A stretch of DNA of 64,000 nucleotides from JBFJKD01 sp041601945 (GTDB lineage: Bacteria > Pseudomonadota > Gammaproteobacteria > Pseudomonadales > Porticoccaceae), in contig JBFIHG010000004.1 of assembly GCA_041601945.1 (NCBI GenBank), positions 1 through 64,000 on the forward strand, written 5' to 3'. The notes beneath the pieces are model-generated. The model was not told the origin of the DNA. It saw only the letters and a program-made list of their open reading frames with translations, and did not search any database. Positions 43,692 to 53,852 of the stretch are shown piece after piece. Numbering within the stretch: the first letter of the stretch is position 1; each line of letters begins with the position of its first letter. The position numbers and the translations under genes were made by a program.

Positions 43692-44952
43692 TGGCTGGCT
43701 GCATCTACTGGAGCAGCGACATCCAACGGAAATTGACCTCGGTCTGGACCGGGTCGGTGAGGTTGCCGCCCGCTTAAGCCTCACTAGTCCTGCGCGCCAG
43801 ACTATTGTAGTTGCCGGCACCAACGGCAAGGGTTCCTGTGTAGCGGTTATGGACCATCTGTTGCGCCAGATGGGCAAGACTGTGGGTTGTTACACTTCTC
43901 CTCACCTGTTGCGCTACAACGAACGCATTACGGTTTGTGGCGTAGCGGTTACCGATGCGCAGTTGTGTGCTGCGTTTGCGCGGATTGAGCGGGCTCGTGG
44001 CCATATCAGTCTTACCTATTTCGAATTTGCGACCCTCGCGGCACTGTGTGTGATGGCGGCGGCGGACCTGGATGTTGCATTGCTGGAAGTAGGTTTGGGT
44101 GGGCGTCTGGATGCGGTAAATATTATTGATGGCGACGCGGCTATTGTGACGTCGATTGACCTGGATCATCAGCAATGGCTAGGCAATACTCGAACCGCAA
44201 TAGGACTGGAAAAAGTCGCGGTCGCGCGCCCGGGACGCCCGCTGATATGTGGTGACGCCGACCCGCCGCAGGCTTTATGCGATTATCTGGCGGACTGGGA
44301 TGAGTCGGCATATTACCTGGGCCAGAACGGCTTCAGCCTGAATTCCGAAAACCATACGTTGGCCTTGCACTGCCGAACACCGCAGGGTGAGAGTGTGGAT
44401 TATCCGATGCTGCCCGCCACGCAGATACCCCTGCCCAGTATTGCCTGTGCGGTGCAGGCCCTCATAGCCCTGGGACACAGGCCTGCCGAGGCACAACTCA
44501 GCAGCGCATTGGCAGACGTACGGATTCCGGGCCGCATGCAGTGGCTCACCACAACTGGCTCCGGGGTGGTGCTCGATGTCGCGCATAATCCGGCGGCCAC
44601 AACCCTATTGGCCCGGCAGTTAACGTCACTAAAACGCGGGCGTGTAGTGGCGTTATTTGCAGTTATGGCAGACAAGGATTTCGCCGCAATGATGGCGTCG
44701 CTGGCATCGCTGGTGGACCACTGGGTGCTGTGTGGGTTGCCGGATGTAACGCGCGCGGCAAGCCCTGCCCAATTGGTTGCTGCAGGCAACGCGCTGCGGT
44801 TGGACACTGAATGCCATGCGGACGTGCGAACGGGTTATACTGCCGCTCTGAACGACATGGGCGGTGAGGATATTCTCGTGGTTTTTGGCTCGTTTTATAC
44901 AGTGTCGGCGGTGTTACAGCTACATCGGGAGCAGGAGGGCGCGGGTGAGTAG
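43645..44952 (+). CDS. folC: Dihydrofolate / folylpolyglutamate synthase
   Basis: Adds glutamate to dihydropteroate and then extends the glutamate tail of folates; a Mur-ligase relative. The 435 residues contain the P-loop GTNGKGS (58-64), TSPHLLRYNERI, FEFATLAAL, EVGLGGRLDAVNI, the SIDLDHQQWLG metal and ATP motif, and DVAHNPAA. The GTG at 43645 lies 47 bases inside accD; GTG 43672, also in the overlap, is an alternative. The order accD-folC-dedD-cvpA-purF is widely kept in gammaproteobacteria. Confidence 0.94.
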   Translation: MIANLTPATVTALPLDGWLHLLEQRHPTEIDLGLDRVGEVAARLSLTSPARQTIVVAGTNGKGSCVAVMDHLLRQMGKTVGCYTSPHLLRYNERITVCGVAVTDAQLCAAFARIERARGHISLTYFEFATLAALCVMAAADLDVALLEVGLGGRLDAVNIIDGDAAIVTSIDLDHQQWLGNTRTAIGLEKVAVARPGRPLICGDADPPQALCDYLADWDESAYYLGQNGFSLNSENHTLALHCRTPQGESVDYPMLPATQIPLPSIACAVQALIALGHRPAEAQLSSALADVRIPGRMQWLTTTGSGVVLDVAHNPAATTLLARQLTSLKRGRVVALFAVMADKDFAAMMASLASLVDHWVLCGLPDVTRAASPAQLVAAGNALRLDTECHADVRTGYTAALNDMGGEDILVVFGSFYTVSAVLQLHREQEGAGE

Positions 44953-45478
44953 CAGGCTTGTGCAACGGTTGGTCGGCATTGTGGTACTGGCGGCGTTGGT
45001 GGTGATCTTCCTGCCCATGGTGCTCAATCTGGACGGCACCTATCGGGTCGACACGCGCAGCAAAATTCCTGCGAAACCGGTACTTGAACCTGTCCAGATC
45101 GCAGAACCGGTGCGGGTGGAGGGCGTGCAAACACCCAAGTCGGACGAGCACATATTCCAGGTCCCTGACGACGCGAGTGTGACGCAAAACCCCATTGACG
45201 AAGTCCCTGAAGAGCCTGCTTTGAACGACGCTGGTATTCCCGTTGCGTGGATTTTGCAGATCGGTAGTTTCAAGGAAAAAGATAAAGCGGACACACTCAC
45301 GCAGCAACTTTTAGCGGATGGTTATAAGGCGTACAGCAGGCTCGGAACTAGCGCCGAGGGCAGTGTGTATCGCGTGTATGTGGGGCCCAATATTTTGAAA
45401 GAAAAATTGCTGGCGGATATGCAGGCGATAGAGCAGCATCATCAGATTAAACCGCTGTTGCGGCGCTTTGAACCTTGA
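44945..45478 (+). CDS. dedD: SPOR-domain cell division protein DedD
   Basis: A 177-residue bitopic protein: one N-terminal span (about 7-27, QRLVGIVVLAALVVIFLPMVL), a proline- and acid-rich linker, and a C-terminal SPOR domain (about 98-175, ILQIGSFKEKDKADTLTQQL and VYRVYVGPNI) that binds denuded septal peptidoglycan. The GTG start at 44945 lies within folC (8-base overlap) and has GGAGGG upstream; the longer open frame lacks similarity. Position between folC and cvpA supports DedD. Confidence 0.9.
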   Translation: MSSRLVQRLVGIVVLAALVVIFLPMVLNLDGTYRVDTRSKIPAKPVLEPVQIAEPVRVEGVQTPKSDEHIFQVPDDASVTQNPIDEVPEEPALNDAGIPVAWILQIGSFKEKDKADTLTQQLLADGYKAYSRLGTSAEGSVYRVYVGPNILKEKLLADMQAIEQHHQIKPLLRRFEP

Positions 45479-45535
45479 TTCAATCGTCGGATCGTGTGCA
45501 CGGCCGAAACTGGCATCTGCGCTTAGGGTAAATAC

Positions 45536-46030
45536 ATGAACTGGGCAGATTGGGCAATAATTTCTATCGTTGCGGTATCGGTATTGATTGGCGTAATGCG
45601 CGGGTTTGTGCGCGAGGCGATTTCGATGCTGACCTGGGGCGCGGCATTTGTCGCGGCAATGTTGTTTCACGGAATGTTGGCGCCACGCCTGGAGTCGTTA
45701 ATTACCACCCCTTCCCTGCGTTATGCGGCGTCCTGGGTGTTGGTGTTCGTCGCGGTACTGCTACTCGGCGCGCTGATAAATTTCGTGGTGGGTCAGCTGG
45801 TTAAGGCGACGGGCTTAACTGGCACCGACCGCCTGTTGGGCGTGCTGTTTGGCGCTACACGTGGACTGATTGTTGTGATGGCGTTGTTGGTTCTGATGCC
45901 GGAAATAGTGCCGGTGCACCAGGATGCCTGGTGGCGCGATTCGTTGTTAATTGCATATTTTTTAAATTTTGAAGATTGGGCCAGGGATACCGCGGCGGGC
46001 ATTTTCGGTGCCGTAAAACAGTTGTTATAG
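45536..46030 (+). CDS. cvpA: CvpA family inner-membrane protein
   Basis: A 164-residue protein with about four hydrophobic spans, starting WADWAIISIVAVSVLIGVMRGF, followed by the conserved FVREAISMLTWGAAF. Known from E. coli for a role in colicin V production; its basic function in the envelope is poorly understood. It precedes purF by 13 bases, the same arrangement as in E. coli and Pseudomonas. Confidence 0.93.
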   Translation: MNWADWAIISIVAVSVLIGVMRGFVREAISMLTWGAAFVAAMLFHGMLAPRLESLITTPSLRYAASWVLVFVAVLLLGALINFVVGQLVKATGLTGTDRLLGVLFGATRGLIVVMALLVLMPEIVPVHQDAWWRDSLLIAYFLNFEDWARDTAAGIFGAVKQLL

Positions 46031-46043
46031 GGGTGTGCAAGAT

Positions 46044-47579
46044 ATGTGTGGAGTGGTTGGGATTGTTGCTAAGAGTAATGTAAATGTAAAACTCTACGAC
46101 GCGCTGACCATGTTGCAGCACCGTGGTCAGGACGCGGCGGGCATCATGACTTATCACGATGGTCAGTTGAATCAGCGCAAAGATGTTGGCCTGGTGCGCG
46201 ATGTGTTTAAACCTCGCCACATGGAACAATTGCGGGGTAATGTGGGTATTGGCCATGTGCGTTATCCCACTGCCGGTAGCTCGGGGCCATCTCTTGCGCA
46301 ACCATTTTATGTGAACTCTCCCTACGGTATTTGTATCGCCCACAATGGCAATCTGACTAACTCACGAGAACTTCTGGAACACGTATTCAATACGGATTTG
46401 CGGCACGTCAATACAGATTCTGATTCGGAAATATTGCTTAACGTTTTCGCTCACGAGTTGCAACTGCAGCACAAGTTGCAACCGGAACCGGAGGATGTTT
46501 TTGCGGCGGTGGAACGTGTTCACGGCCGTTGTCGTGGCGCCTACGCAGTGGTCGGCATGATTGCAAATTACGGTTTATTTGCATTTCGTGATCCCCACGG
46601 CATCAGACCGCTGATTTTCGGTTGGCGCGAAACTACCCGTGGGCGCGAATATATGGTCGCCTCGGAAAGCGTCGCCCTGGATGTGCTGGGGTTTACCATC
46701 GAACGCGACGTGGCACCGGGTGAGGCAATATTTATCGATGTGAATGGCAAACTCCACGCGCGTCAATGTGCAGCCAATCCGGAATTGGTGCCCTGTATTT
46801 TTGAGCAGGTGTATTTTGCTCGGCCCGATTCCCTGCTGGACAATATTTCCGTGTACAAGGCGCGGCTGAGAATGGGGGAAAGACTCGCGGAAAAAATATT
46901 GCGCACACGCCCCGATCACGACATCGACGTGGTAATTCCGGTGCCGGATACCAGTCGCGTGTCCGCCCAGGCGATGGCCGAAACCCTCGGCGTGAAGTTT
47001 CGCGAGGGATTGATGAAAAACCGCTATATTGGCCGCACATTTATTATGCCCGGCCAAACGGAGCGAAAGAAATCCGTGCGCCAGAAATTGAATCCCGTCA
47101 AGCTGGAGTTTCAGGACAAGAATGTGCTATTGGTGGACGACTCTATTGTACGCGGCACCACCTGCCGGGAAATTATTCAAATGGCCCGGGATGCCGGCGC
47201 GCGCAGGGTATATATGGCGTCGGCCGCACCGCCAGTGCAATATCCTAACGTCTATGGGATCGATATGCCCTGCGCACAGGAGCTGGTGGCACACAACAGA
47301 ACTGTACAGGAAGTCGCGGAACTAATAGGTGCCGATTGGCTGGTCTATCAGGATATTGAAGATCTGATTGCCAGCGCCCAGGAAGGCAACGCACAAATTA
47401 AACGTTTTGAGTGTTCGGTGTTTACCGGACAATACGTTACGCAGGATGTGAGCGCAGACTATCTACAACGTCTCGAAACGGAACGTAACGATGGTGCCAA
47501 AATGCGTAAGCATGGCAAACCGGGCGTGCAGGAAGGTGAGGCGATCGGGCTGCATAACTCATCCCATGGAGTTAACTGA
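46044..47579 (+). CDS. purF: Amidophosphoribosyltransferase
   Basis: First committed step of purine synthesis: transfers ammonia from glutamine to PRPP. The 511-residue protein begins Met-Cys-Gly-Val-Val-Gly, so after removal of Met the nucleophile Cys of the N-terminal glutaminase is exposed; this fixes the start at ATG 46044 rather than GTG 46035. Other landmarks are HRGQDAAGI, GHVRYPTAG, IAHNGNLTN and the PRPP-binding loop VLLVDDSIVRGTT. The TGA overlaps the ATG of metZ. Confidence 0.97.
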   Translation: MCGVVGIVAKSNVNVKLYDALTMLQHRGQDAAGIMTYHDGQLNQRKDVGLVRDVFKPRHMEQLRGNVGIGHVRYPTAGSSGPSLAQPFYVNSPYGICIAHNGNLTNSRELLEHVFNTDLRHVNTDSDSEILLNVFAHELQLQHKLQPEPEDVFAAVERVHGRCRGAYAVVGMIANYGLFAFRDPHGIRPLIFGWRETTRGREYMVASESVALDVLGFTIERDVAPGEAIFIDVNGKLHARQCAANPELVPCIFEQVYFARPDSLLDNISVYKARLRMGERLAEKILRTRPDHDIDVVIPVPDTSRVSAQAMAETLGVKFREGLMKNRYIGRTFIMPGQTERKKSVRQKLNPVKLEFQDKNVLLVDDSIVRGTTCREIIQMARDAGARRVYMASAAPPVQYPNVYGIDMPCAQELVAHNRTVQEVAELIGADWLVYQDIEDLIASAQEGNAQIKRFECSVFTGQYVTQDVSADYLQRLETERNDGAKMRKHGKPGVQEGEAIGLHNSSHGVN

Positions 47580-48787
47580 TGGCCACTAACAAAACAGCCT
47601 CCGACGAGCATCCGCTAGCGCACGCTGCACTGGATACATTGGCCATTCGTACCGGCTACCAGCGCACCGCGGAAGGCGAACACAGCGAAGCTATTTTTGC
47701 GACCTCCAGTTATGTATTTGCCAACGCCGCGGAAGCGGCGGCGCGGTTTACGGGAGAGGCACCTGGTAACGTCTATTCGCGCTATACCAATCCCACCGTG
47801 CGGGCCTTCGAGGAACGTATTGCGGCGCTCGAAGGTGCCGAACAGGGCGTTGCCACTTCATCGGGTATGGCCGCTATTCTCAGCACCTGGATGGCACTCC
47901 TCAAGGCGGGTGACCATATAGTGTGTTCGCGCAGTGTATTTGGCACCACCACCGTCCTGCTTAACAAATTTATGCGTAAATTCGGCGTCGAAAGCACGGC
48001 GGTGTCGTTGACCGATTTAAACGCGTGGCGCGCTGCGTTGCGTCCCGAGACTAAATTATTATTCGTGGAAACTCCATCCAATCCGCTGTGTGAGGTTGCG
48101 GATCTGGCTGCGCTCGCGGAAATCGCCCACCAGCACGGTGCGCTACTTGTGGTGGATAACTGTTTCTGTACACCGGCGCTGCAACGGCCGTTGGAGTGGG
48201 GCGCGGATATTGTGGTGCATTCCGCCACCAAATATCTCGACGGGCAAGGGCGTTGCATGGGCGGCGCGGTCGTGGGGCGACGGGAATTGATGGATGAAGT
48301 GCTGGGTTTTCTGCGCTCGGCCGGTCCCACCATGAGCCCGTTTAACGCCTGGGTATTTCTTAAAGGCCTGGAGACATTGCGCCTGCGCATGGACGCGCAC
48401 GCTGCAAATGCGTTGCAGGTAGCACGCTGGCTAGCCGCACACCCGGCGGTGGAGCAGGTGTATTACGCTGGGCTGGAAAGCCATCCCGGTCACCCATTGG
48501 CGACCCGCCAGCAGAGCGCTTTTGGCGGGGTCCTGTCGTTTCGCGTAAAGGGTGGGCGAGAGCAGGCCTGGAGCTTGATTGATAATACGCGCATGTTGTC
48601 GCTAACCGCTAATCTTGGTGATACCAAAACCACTATTGTGCATCCCGCGACCACTACCCACGGGCGTCTGTCAGTAGAGGAGAAAGCCGAGGCGGGTATC
48701 ACTGAAAACCTGGTGAGAGTCGCCGTGGGCCTCGAAGCCGTTGCAGACATTATTGCCGATCTGGATCGGGGCCTGGCTGCGCTGTGA
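47579..48787 (+). CDS. metZ: O-succinylhomoserine sulfhydrylase
   Basis: PLP enzyme that makes homocysteine directly from O-succinylhomoserine and sulfide for methionine. The 402 residues include the Cys/Met-metabolism motifs YSRYTNPTVRAFEERIAALEG, VETPSNPLCEVADL, VVDNCFCTPALQRPLEWGAD and the PLP lysine in HSATKYLDGQGR (about residue 217). Length, sequence and position after purF match MetZ of Pseudomonas. It is coupled to purF by a TGATG overlap. Confidence 0.94.
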   Translation: MATNKTASDEHPLAHAALDTLAIRTGYQRTAEGEHSEAIFATSSYVFANAAEAAARFTGEAPGNVYSRYTNPTVRAFEERIAALEGAEQGVATSSGMAAILSTWMALLKAGDHIVCSRSVFGTTTVLLNKFMRKFGVESTAVSLTDLNAWRAALRPETKLLFVETPSNPLCEVADLAALAEIAHQHGALLVVDNCFCTPALQRPLEWGADIVVHSATKYLDGQGRCMGGAVVGRRELMDEVLGFLRSAGPTMSPFNAWVFLKGLETLRLRMDAHAANALQVARWLAAHPAVEQVYYAGLESHPGHPLATRQQSAFGGVLSFRVKGGREQAWSLIDNTRMLSLTANLGDTKTTIVHPATTTHGRLSVEEKAEAGITENLVRVAVGLEAVADIIADLDRGLAAL

Positions 48788-48868
48788 CTGTTCGTCACCG
48801 CTCGGAGGACAGCATCAATTGTATGCGTCCATATGGCACAACGACGGGCAGATAGTGGGTAGTAAAGC

Positions 48869-49795
48869 ATGAGTAGCGTACAAAAAGCCGCGGAAAACGT
48901 TATTGCCAGTGTTGGCTCCATTGTGGTCGGCAAGAACCACCAGATTCGTCTCGCCCTGGCCTGTTTACTGGCCCGTGGTCATTTACTGATTGAAGATTTA
49001 CCGGGCATGGGCAAAACCACCCTCGCCCAGGCGCTGGCCGGGGCCCTGGGTCTGAACTATAGCCGTATTCAATTTACCAGCGACCTGCTGCCCGCCGATA
49101 TCGTCGGTGTATCCGTCTACGATCGCAACACTGGTGCATTCGAGTTTCACCCTGGCCCGGTGTTTAGCAATCTGGTACTGGCCGATGAAATTAATCGCAC
49201 GACACCCAAAACCCAGAGCGCGTTACTGGAGGCGATGGCCGAGGGGCAGGTTAGTATCGAGGGTGAGACGCGACCTCTGCCCACACCATTCTTTGTGATT
49301 GCGACGCAGAATCCCAACACTCAGTTTGGTACTTTTCCGCTGCCGGAGTCACAACTCGATCGATTTTTGATGTGCATTGAGCTGGGTTATCCCGATCCGG
49401 CGGTCGAACGCCAGTTGCTGAGTGGCGCTGATCCGCGTTTGCGCCTCGCGCAATTGCAGCCCAGCATTACCTCTGAGCAGTTACTCGAAATGCAGGCGCT
49501 GGTGGGCGCGGTGAAAGTCAGCGAAAGCCTGATCGATTACGTGCAGCGACTGGTTGCGTACACCCGTGGCGAAGAGGGGTTTGAATTTGGTTTGTCGCCC
49601 CGCGCTGCTATGGCTGTAGTACAGAGCGCACGGGCATGGAGTCTGATTCAAGGTCGACAATATGTGATACCTGAAGATATTCAGGCGGTATTTATACCGG
49701 TAGCAGCGCATCGCCTGTTAACTCGCGACCGCAGCGGTGATCGAGTGGGCACTTCGTTACTGGAACGTGGCCTGAATAGCGTGGATATTCTCTAG
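48869..49795 (+). CDS. MoxR-family AAA+ ATPase
   Basis: A 308-residue AAA+ ATPase, probably a chaperone-like partner of the vWA-like DUF58 protein that follows. Visible are Walker A DLPGMGKTTLAQAL (P-loop at 46-51), Walker B LVLADEINRTTPKTQSALLEAM, and the sensor-1 region FFVIATQNPNTQFGTFPLPESQLDRF typical of MoxR. First gene of a moxR-DUF58-tgpA unit also known from Pseudomonas. Confidence 0.93.
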   Translation: MSSVQKAAENVIASVGSIVVGKNHQIRLALACLLARGHLLIEDLPGMGKTTLAQALAGALGLNYSRIQFTSDLLPADIVGVSVYDRNTGAFEFHPGPVFSNLVLADEINRTTPKTQSALLEAMAEGQVSIEGETRPLPTPFFVIATQNPNTQFGTFPLPESQLDRFLMCIELGYPDPAVERQLLSGADPRLRLAQLQPSITSEQLLEMQALVGAVKVSESLIDYVQRLVAYTRGEEGFEFGLSPRAAMAVVQSARAWSLIQGRQYVIPEDIQAVFIPVAAHRLLTRDRSGDRVGTSLLERGLNSVDIL

Positions 49796-49807
49796 CGGCA
49801 GCCAACG

Positions 49808-50797
49808 GTGATCACACTTCGCGGTGGCATAAAAAACTATTTCCAACAACGTTTCGCGCGCTGGATTGATCGCCGCTTACCGCCCGCTAAATCCATTCAG
49901 CTCGACAGTCGCAAACTTTTTATTTTCCCATCCCGTGCGGGCCTCTATTTTACCGGGGTAGTGGTGGTGGTATGGCTGGTTGCCACCAATTACGAAAATA
50001 ATGTGATATTTGGTTTTGCGTTTTTGATGATTGCGCTATTTGTGGTAGCGATTCACCACAGTTTTTTTAATTTATCCGGGGTGGCGGTTACCGGCGTGCG
50101 TAGCCATCCGGTCTTCGCCGGTCAGCCCATGGAGTTCGAAATAGAGTTGCAGCAACGCGGGCACCGTTACCGCGATAGCATACAGTTGCGTTATTCGGGT
50201 GGGGATCCAGTGGTCATCGCGTTGCCCGCGACCGAGATGGCGCGTGTACGCCTGGCAGTACCGAGCGCGCGTCGTGGTTGGTTACGGCCCGGTAGATTAA
50301 CCGTGGAAAGCCAGTACCCATTTGGCCTGTTGCGGGTATGGACGCATCTGAATCTCGATCAACGGGGCCTTGTCTACCCAGCACCTCTGGCCGGGCCGCC
50401 GCCCATGGCAACGAATGCAGGGCGGGGCGATGGACCTTTACTGGTGGCCGAAGGCACTGAAGATTTCGTCGGTCTAAAGCGCTACAAGGTAGGGGAATCC
50501 CTGCGCCATGTGGCCTGGAAACATTACGCGCGGGAGCAGGGCATGATGAGCAAACATTATGCGGATCCCGTCGACGATGAAATCTGGCTCGACTGGGCGG
50601 CCTTTACGGGTCTCGATCAGGAGCGGCGCCTGTCTCGCCTGTGCGACTGGTTACTGACTGTGAGTAACACGACCAGCCCGTATGGGCTGCGTCTGCCGGG
50701 TGTTGAAATTTTACCAGCGACTGGCAAGGCGCATCGCGATCAGCTGCTCAGAGAGCTGGCGCTGTTTGGCGTTGCGGCCGACGAGGGGCGCTCCTGA
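49808..50797 (+). CDS. DUF58 domain protein
   Basis: A 329-residue protein with two hydrophobic spans near residues 40-80 (AGLYFTGVVVVVWLVATN and FGFAFLMIALFVVAIHHSFF), then a beta-rich part and the DUF58 core ending in GDGPLLVAEGTEDFVGLKRY, RHVAWKHYAREQG and EIWLDWAAF. DUF58 proteins commonly pair with a MoxR ATPase and a transglutaminase-like membrane protein, exactly as here. GTG 49808 is the start. The TGA overlaps the tgpA ATG by one base. Confidence 0.9.
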   Translation: MITLRGGIKNYFQQRFARWIDRRLPPAKSIQLDSRKLFIFPSRAGLYFTGVVVVVWLVATNYENNVIFGFAFLMIALFVVAIHHSFFNLSGVAVTGVRSHPVFAGQPMEFEIELQQRGHRYRDSIQLRYSGGDPVVIALPATEMARVRLAVPSARRGWLRPGRLTVESQYPFGLLRVWTHLNLDQRGLVYPAPLAGPPPMATNAGRGDGPLLVAEGTEDFVGLKRYKVGESLRHVAWKHYAREQGMMSKHYADPVDDEIWLDWAAFTGLDQERRLSRLCDWLLTVSNTTSPYGLRLPGVEILPATGKAHRDQLLRELALFGVAADEGRS

Positions 50798-52797
50798 TGT
50801 TGCCGCCCTGGCAAATTCCGCGCACCGGTTTATTGTGGTTATTGCTTGCGGTTGTAGTGGTGGTCGCCATGCACGCCGAACATCTACCAATGTGGATCAG
50901 TGCCGCCGCTGGCATTGCGGTGATCTGGCATATTCAGGTCTACCGAGGCGTCTGGCGATATCCGGGCAAGTGGGCAAAATTCCTGCTGCTACTGTTGTGC
51001 GCTGCCGGGTTGCTGGTGGAGTACCGCAGCCTGTTGGGACTGGAACCCATGGTGGCGCTATTGCTGAGCGGGTTTATTTTAAAATTACTCGAGATGCATC
51101 ACCGTCGCGACGGCTTGATTGTGGTGTATCTGGCGTACTTTGCAGGCATCGCACAAGCCCTCTTTTATCAGACCATCGGCACGGCCCTGATGATATTGCT
51201 ATCGCTGATGGTAACCACCAGCGCCCTGGTCGGTTTAAATCAGTCGCAGGAAGGTCAGCGTTGGTTCAAGCCCGTGCGTATCGGCGGGCTTGCGCTTTTG
51301 CAGGCCATCCCATTGATGGTTGTTTTGTTTATGGTTATGCCACGCCTTGGTTCACTGTGGGCCGTGCCCATGCAAAAGCACGGCGGCGTGACAGGGATGA
51401 GTGATCGCATGTCCCCGGGTGATCTGGCGCGCCTGGGGCAGTCCGCCGAACTGGCATTCCGGGTGGGATTCACGGGAGTTATTCCGCCCCAGCGGAAACT
51501 GTATTGGCGTGGCCTGGTACTGTCCAGATTCGATGGCCGCACCTGGACCCAGTTAGGCCCCTGGGGCTACGACGGCTGGGACTCGCAATGGTACGGCGAA
51601 CCGAGTTCCAGCTGGGATCGAAATATCGAACGCCTGGGCCGCCCGGTTGCCTACAGCGTGATCCTCGAACCCAGCCACTCTCCGTGGCTATTTGCACTGG
51701 GCAGTGCGTTACCCGAATCAGCGGATATCGCGCTGACCAGGGATAACGTGCTGGTGCACCGCACGCCGGTTACCACCAAGATGGGTTATCGGGCGCACTC
51801 CTGGTTGCAGTATCGCAATGAGGCCGAGGGACTCTCCCCACGGCGACGCTCCCATGAACTGGCATTGCCTGCGGGATTTAACCCCCAGACGTTAGCACTG
51901 GCAACGCAATGGCGGCAGGAGACGGCGTCTGCGGACGAACTGATCCAGCGTTTACTGGGTTGGTACAACCAGGCCTTCACCTATACGCTGCGCCCGCCTG
52001 CACTCGGTGAGCACACCGTGGATGAATTTTTATTTCAGACTAAACGCGGATTCTGCGAACATTTTGCCAGTAGTTTTGTATTTTTTATGCGTGCCGCAGG
52101 CATACCCGCACGGGTGGTAGCAGGTTATCAGGGCGGCGAGCGTCACCCCACGGACAATTATCTGACGGTGCGCCAGTACGATGCGCACGCCTGGGCGGAA
52201 GTGTGGCTCGCCGGTCGCGGGTGGGTGGAAGTTGACCCCACTGCGGCGGTCGCCCCGCAGCGTATAGAACAAAGTTTTTCCGAATTATTTGGTGCCGAAG
52301 AAGATTTTCTGGAAGATCAGCTGTTTGCACTGGCGCGTTACCGACATATTGGCTGGATCAACGGCCTGCGTCTGCAACTCGACGCTCTCGATTACGCCTG
52401 GGCAACGCGGGTGCTGGGTTATCAGCATATCCAGAACGATGTGCTGACTGATCTGTTGGGTGAAATTAACCCATTGCGCCTGGGGCTGTTTCTGTTGCTC
52501 GGAGCGGCGCTGGCGCTGGCGCCCCTCGGTCTGCTGTATCTGTGGTCGTCCCGTCGTCGCCGACGGGACGAGCTGGACGAATTATTTATGGCGTTTTGCC
52601 GCAAACTGGAACGCCTGGGATTACCCAGGCAGATCGGGGAAGGGCCACGTACCTATGCCGCCAGGGTGGCCCAGCAACGTCCAGACTGGGCGCAGGCAGT
52701 AACCCGTGTCAGCCGTTACTTCGAGGCGCAACGCTACGGTGATACGCGCTTGCATATGCCCAGGCTGCGACGTGCCATACAGGACTTTCACCCCTGA
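50797..52797 (+). CDS. tgpA: Transglutaminase-like membrane protein TgpA
   Basis: A 666-residue inner-membrane protein with several spans in residues 1-190 (DUF3488 region) and a periplasmic transglutaminase-like core. The catalytic triad is visible: Cys in RGFCEHFASSFVFFMRAAG (about 420), His in DAHAWAEVWL (about 461) and Asp in VEVDPTAAV (about 478). A further span lies near 562-583, followed by a cytoplasmic DUF4129-like tail. TgpA is essential in Pseudomonas aeruginosa, where it also lies behind moxR and DUF58 genes. Its substrate is not settled. Confidence 0.92.
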   Translation: MLPPWQIPRTGLLWLLLAVVVVVAMHAEHLPMWISAAAGIAVIWHIQVYRGVWRYPGKWAKFLLLLLCAAGLLVEYRSLLGLEPMVALLLSGFILKLLEMHHRRDGLIVVYLAYFAGIAQALFYQTIGTALMILLSLMVTTSALVGLNQSQEGQRWFKPVRIGGLALLQAIPLMVVLFMVMPRLGSLWAVPMQKHGGVTGMSDRMSPGDLARLGQSAELAFRVGFTGVIPPQRKLYWRGLVLSRFDGRTWTQLGPWGYDGWDSQWYGEPSSSWDRNIERLGRPVAYSVILEPSHSPWLFALGSALPESADIALTRDNVLVHRTPVTTKMGYRAHSWLQYRNEAEGLSPRRRSHELALPAGFNPQTLALATQWRQETASADELIQRLLGWYNQAFTYTLRPPALGEHTVDEFLFQTKRGFCEHFASSFVFFMRAAGIPARVVAGYQGGERHPTDNYLTVRQYDAHAWAEVWLAGRGWVEVDPTAAVAPQRIEQSFSELFGAEEDFLEDQLFALARYRHIGWINGLRLQLDALDYAWATRVLGYQHIQNDVLTDLLGEINPLRLGLFLLLGAALALAPLGLLYLWSSRRRRRDELDELFMAFCRKLERLGLPRQIGEGPRTYAARVAQQRPDWAQAVTRVSRYFEAQRYGDTRLHMPRLRRAIQDFHP

Positions 52798-52870
52798 ATT
52801 AGCACGCTGATCGGGCTCGTTGTGCTCTATAATTTCGCTGGGAAAGAGCTTCGGCCGGGGATGTGTATCT

Positions 52871-53665
52871 TTATCCGAATTGAAATCCAGAAACGGTGGC
52901 ACCCATCACCCGATCTCTGAAAATATGCTGGCCCGGGTCGTTGCCCGCGGCACCCGCGATCACCATCAATGGCAATAAATGTTCTTCGCGGGGATGGGAC
53001 TGGGCAGCCATGGGTGCGGCGCGCCAGTGACATAGCTGGTGATTACGCTCCGTGGGTGCCAATAAACAAGCCTCGGTGAGCCAGGTGTCGAAGGTGTCGG
53101 ACTCGCGAATACAGGGGTTGCCGCTCTTGAATCCGGCCATGTTGTGGTAGCTTTGCCCGCTGCCGATAATCACCACATTTTCATCCCGCAGGGTTTGTAG
53201 CGCAGCGCCGATGGCAATGTGCCTGGCAGGATCGAGGTCAGCGCACAGGGACAATTGCACCGTTGGAATATTTGCCTCGGGATCAATGAGTTTAAACGGT
53301 ACAAACACGCCGTGATCGAAACCCCGTTGATTATCTTCTGCGCAGGGAATTTGCGCGGCGCGCAGCAGGTCGAGAATACGCCGCGCCAGTGTGGGGTCAC
53401 CCGGAGCAGGCCAGGTTAACTCGTAGGTGTGGGGCGGAAAACCGTAGTAGTCGAACAGCAACGGAGGCGCAGCGCCACTATTTACGGTGACTTTGTCTGC
53501 TTCCCAGTGAGCGGAAATTACCACAATCGCAGCGGGTTTTACGTCCCAGGATTGGTGCAGGTTACGCAACCAGTCAGCAGTCTTGTGCCAGGTATCAGCC
53601 GGTTCCCATTCCATGAAAAAACAGGGGCCACCACCGTGGGGAATATAAAAGGTTGGCGTGCGCAT
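52871..53665 (-). CDS. DODA-type extradiol aromatic-ring dioxygenase family (YgiD-like)
   Basis: A 264-residue LigB-superfamily enzyme. Metal-ligand candidates are His10 (IPHGGGP), His53 (SAHWE), His118 (FDHGVFVP) and the C-terminal REEHLLPLMVIAGAA motif; SGQSYHNM is also conserved. Family members open catechol rings such as that of DOPA using a divalent metal; the natural bacterial substrate is mostly unknown. It stands alone, convergent with tgpA and divergent from msrA. Confidence 0.88.
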   Translation of the reverse strand: MRTPTFYIPHGGGPCFFMEWEPADTWHKTADWLRNLHQSWDVKPAAIVVISAHWEADKVTVNSGAAPPLLFDYYGFPPHTYELTWPAPGDPTLARRILDLLRAAQIPCAEDNQRGFDHGVFVPFKLIDPEANIPTVQLSLCADLDPARHIAIGAALQTLRDENVVIIGSGQSYHNMAGFKSGNPCIRESDTFDTWLTEACLLAPTERNHQLCHWRAAPMAAQSHPREEHLLPLMVIAGAAGNDPGQHIFRDRVMGATVSGFQFG

Positions 53666-53852
53666 TAAGTATCCTTGTGTACACAGCGATATAGACGAAC
53701 AGCACTATACGAACTCGCCCCGGGCGATGCAATTCCCGCAGCGGGGTTAACTGTACCGCGTCTACGCGGGGTGCCGAGATGACCAGCAGGGTTTATACTG
53801 GCAATCACAGATTGCACTTTAAAACTAATTACTTAAGCACGAGGAGTTGCTC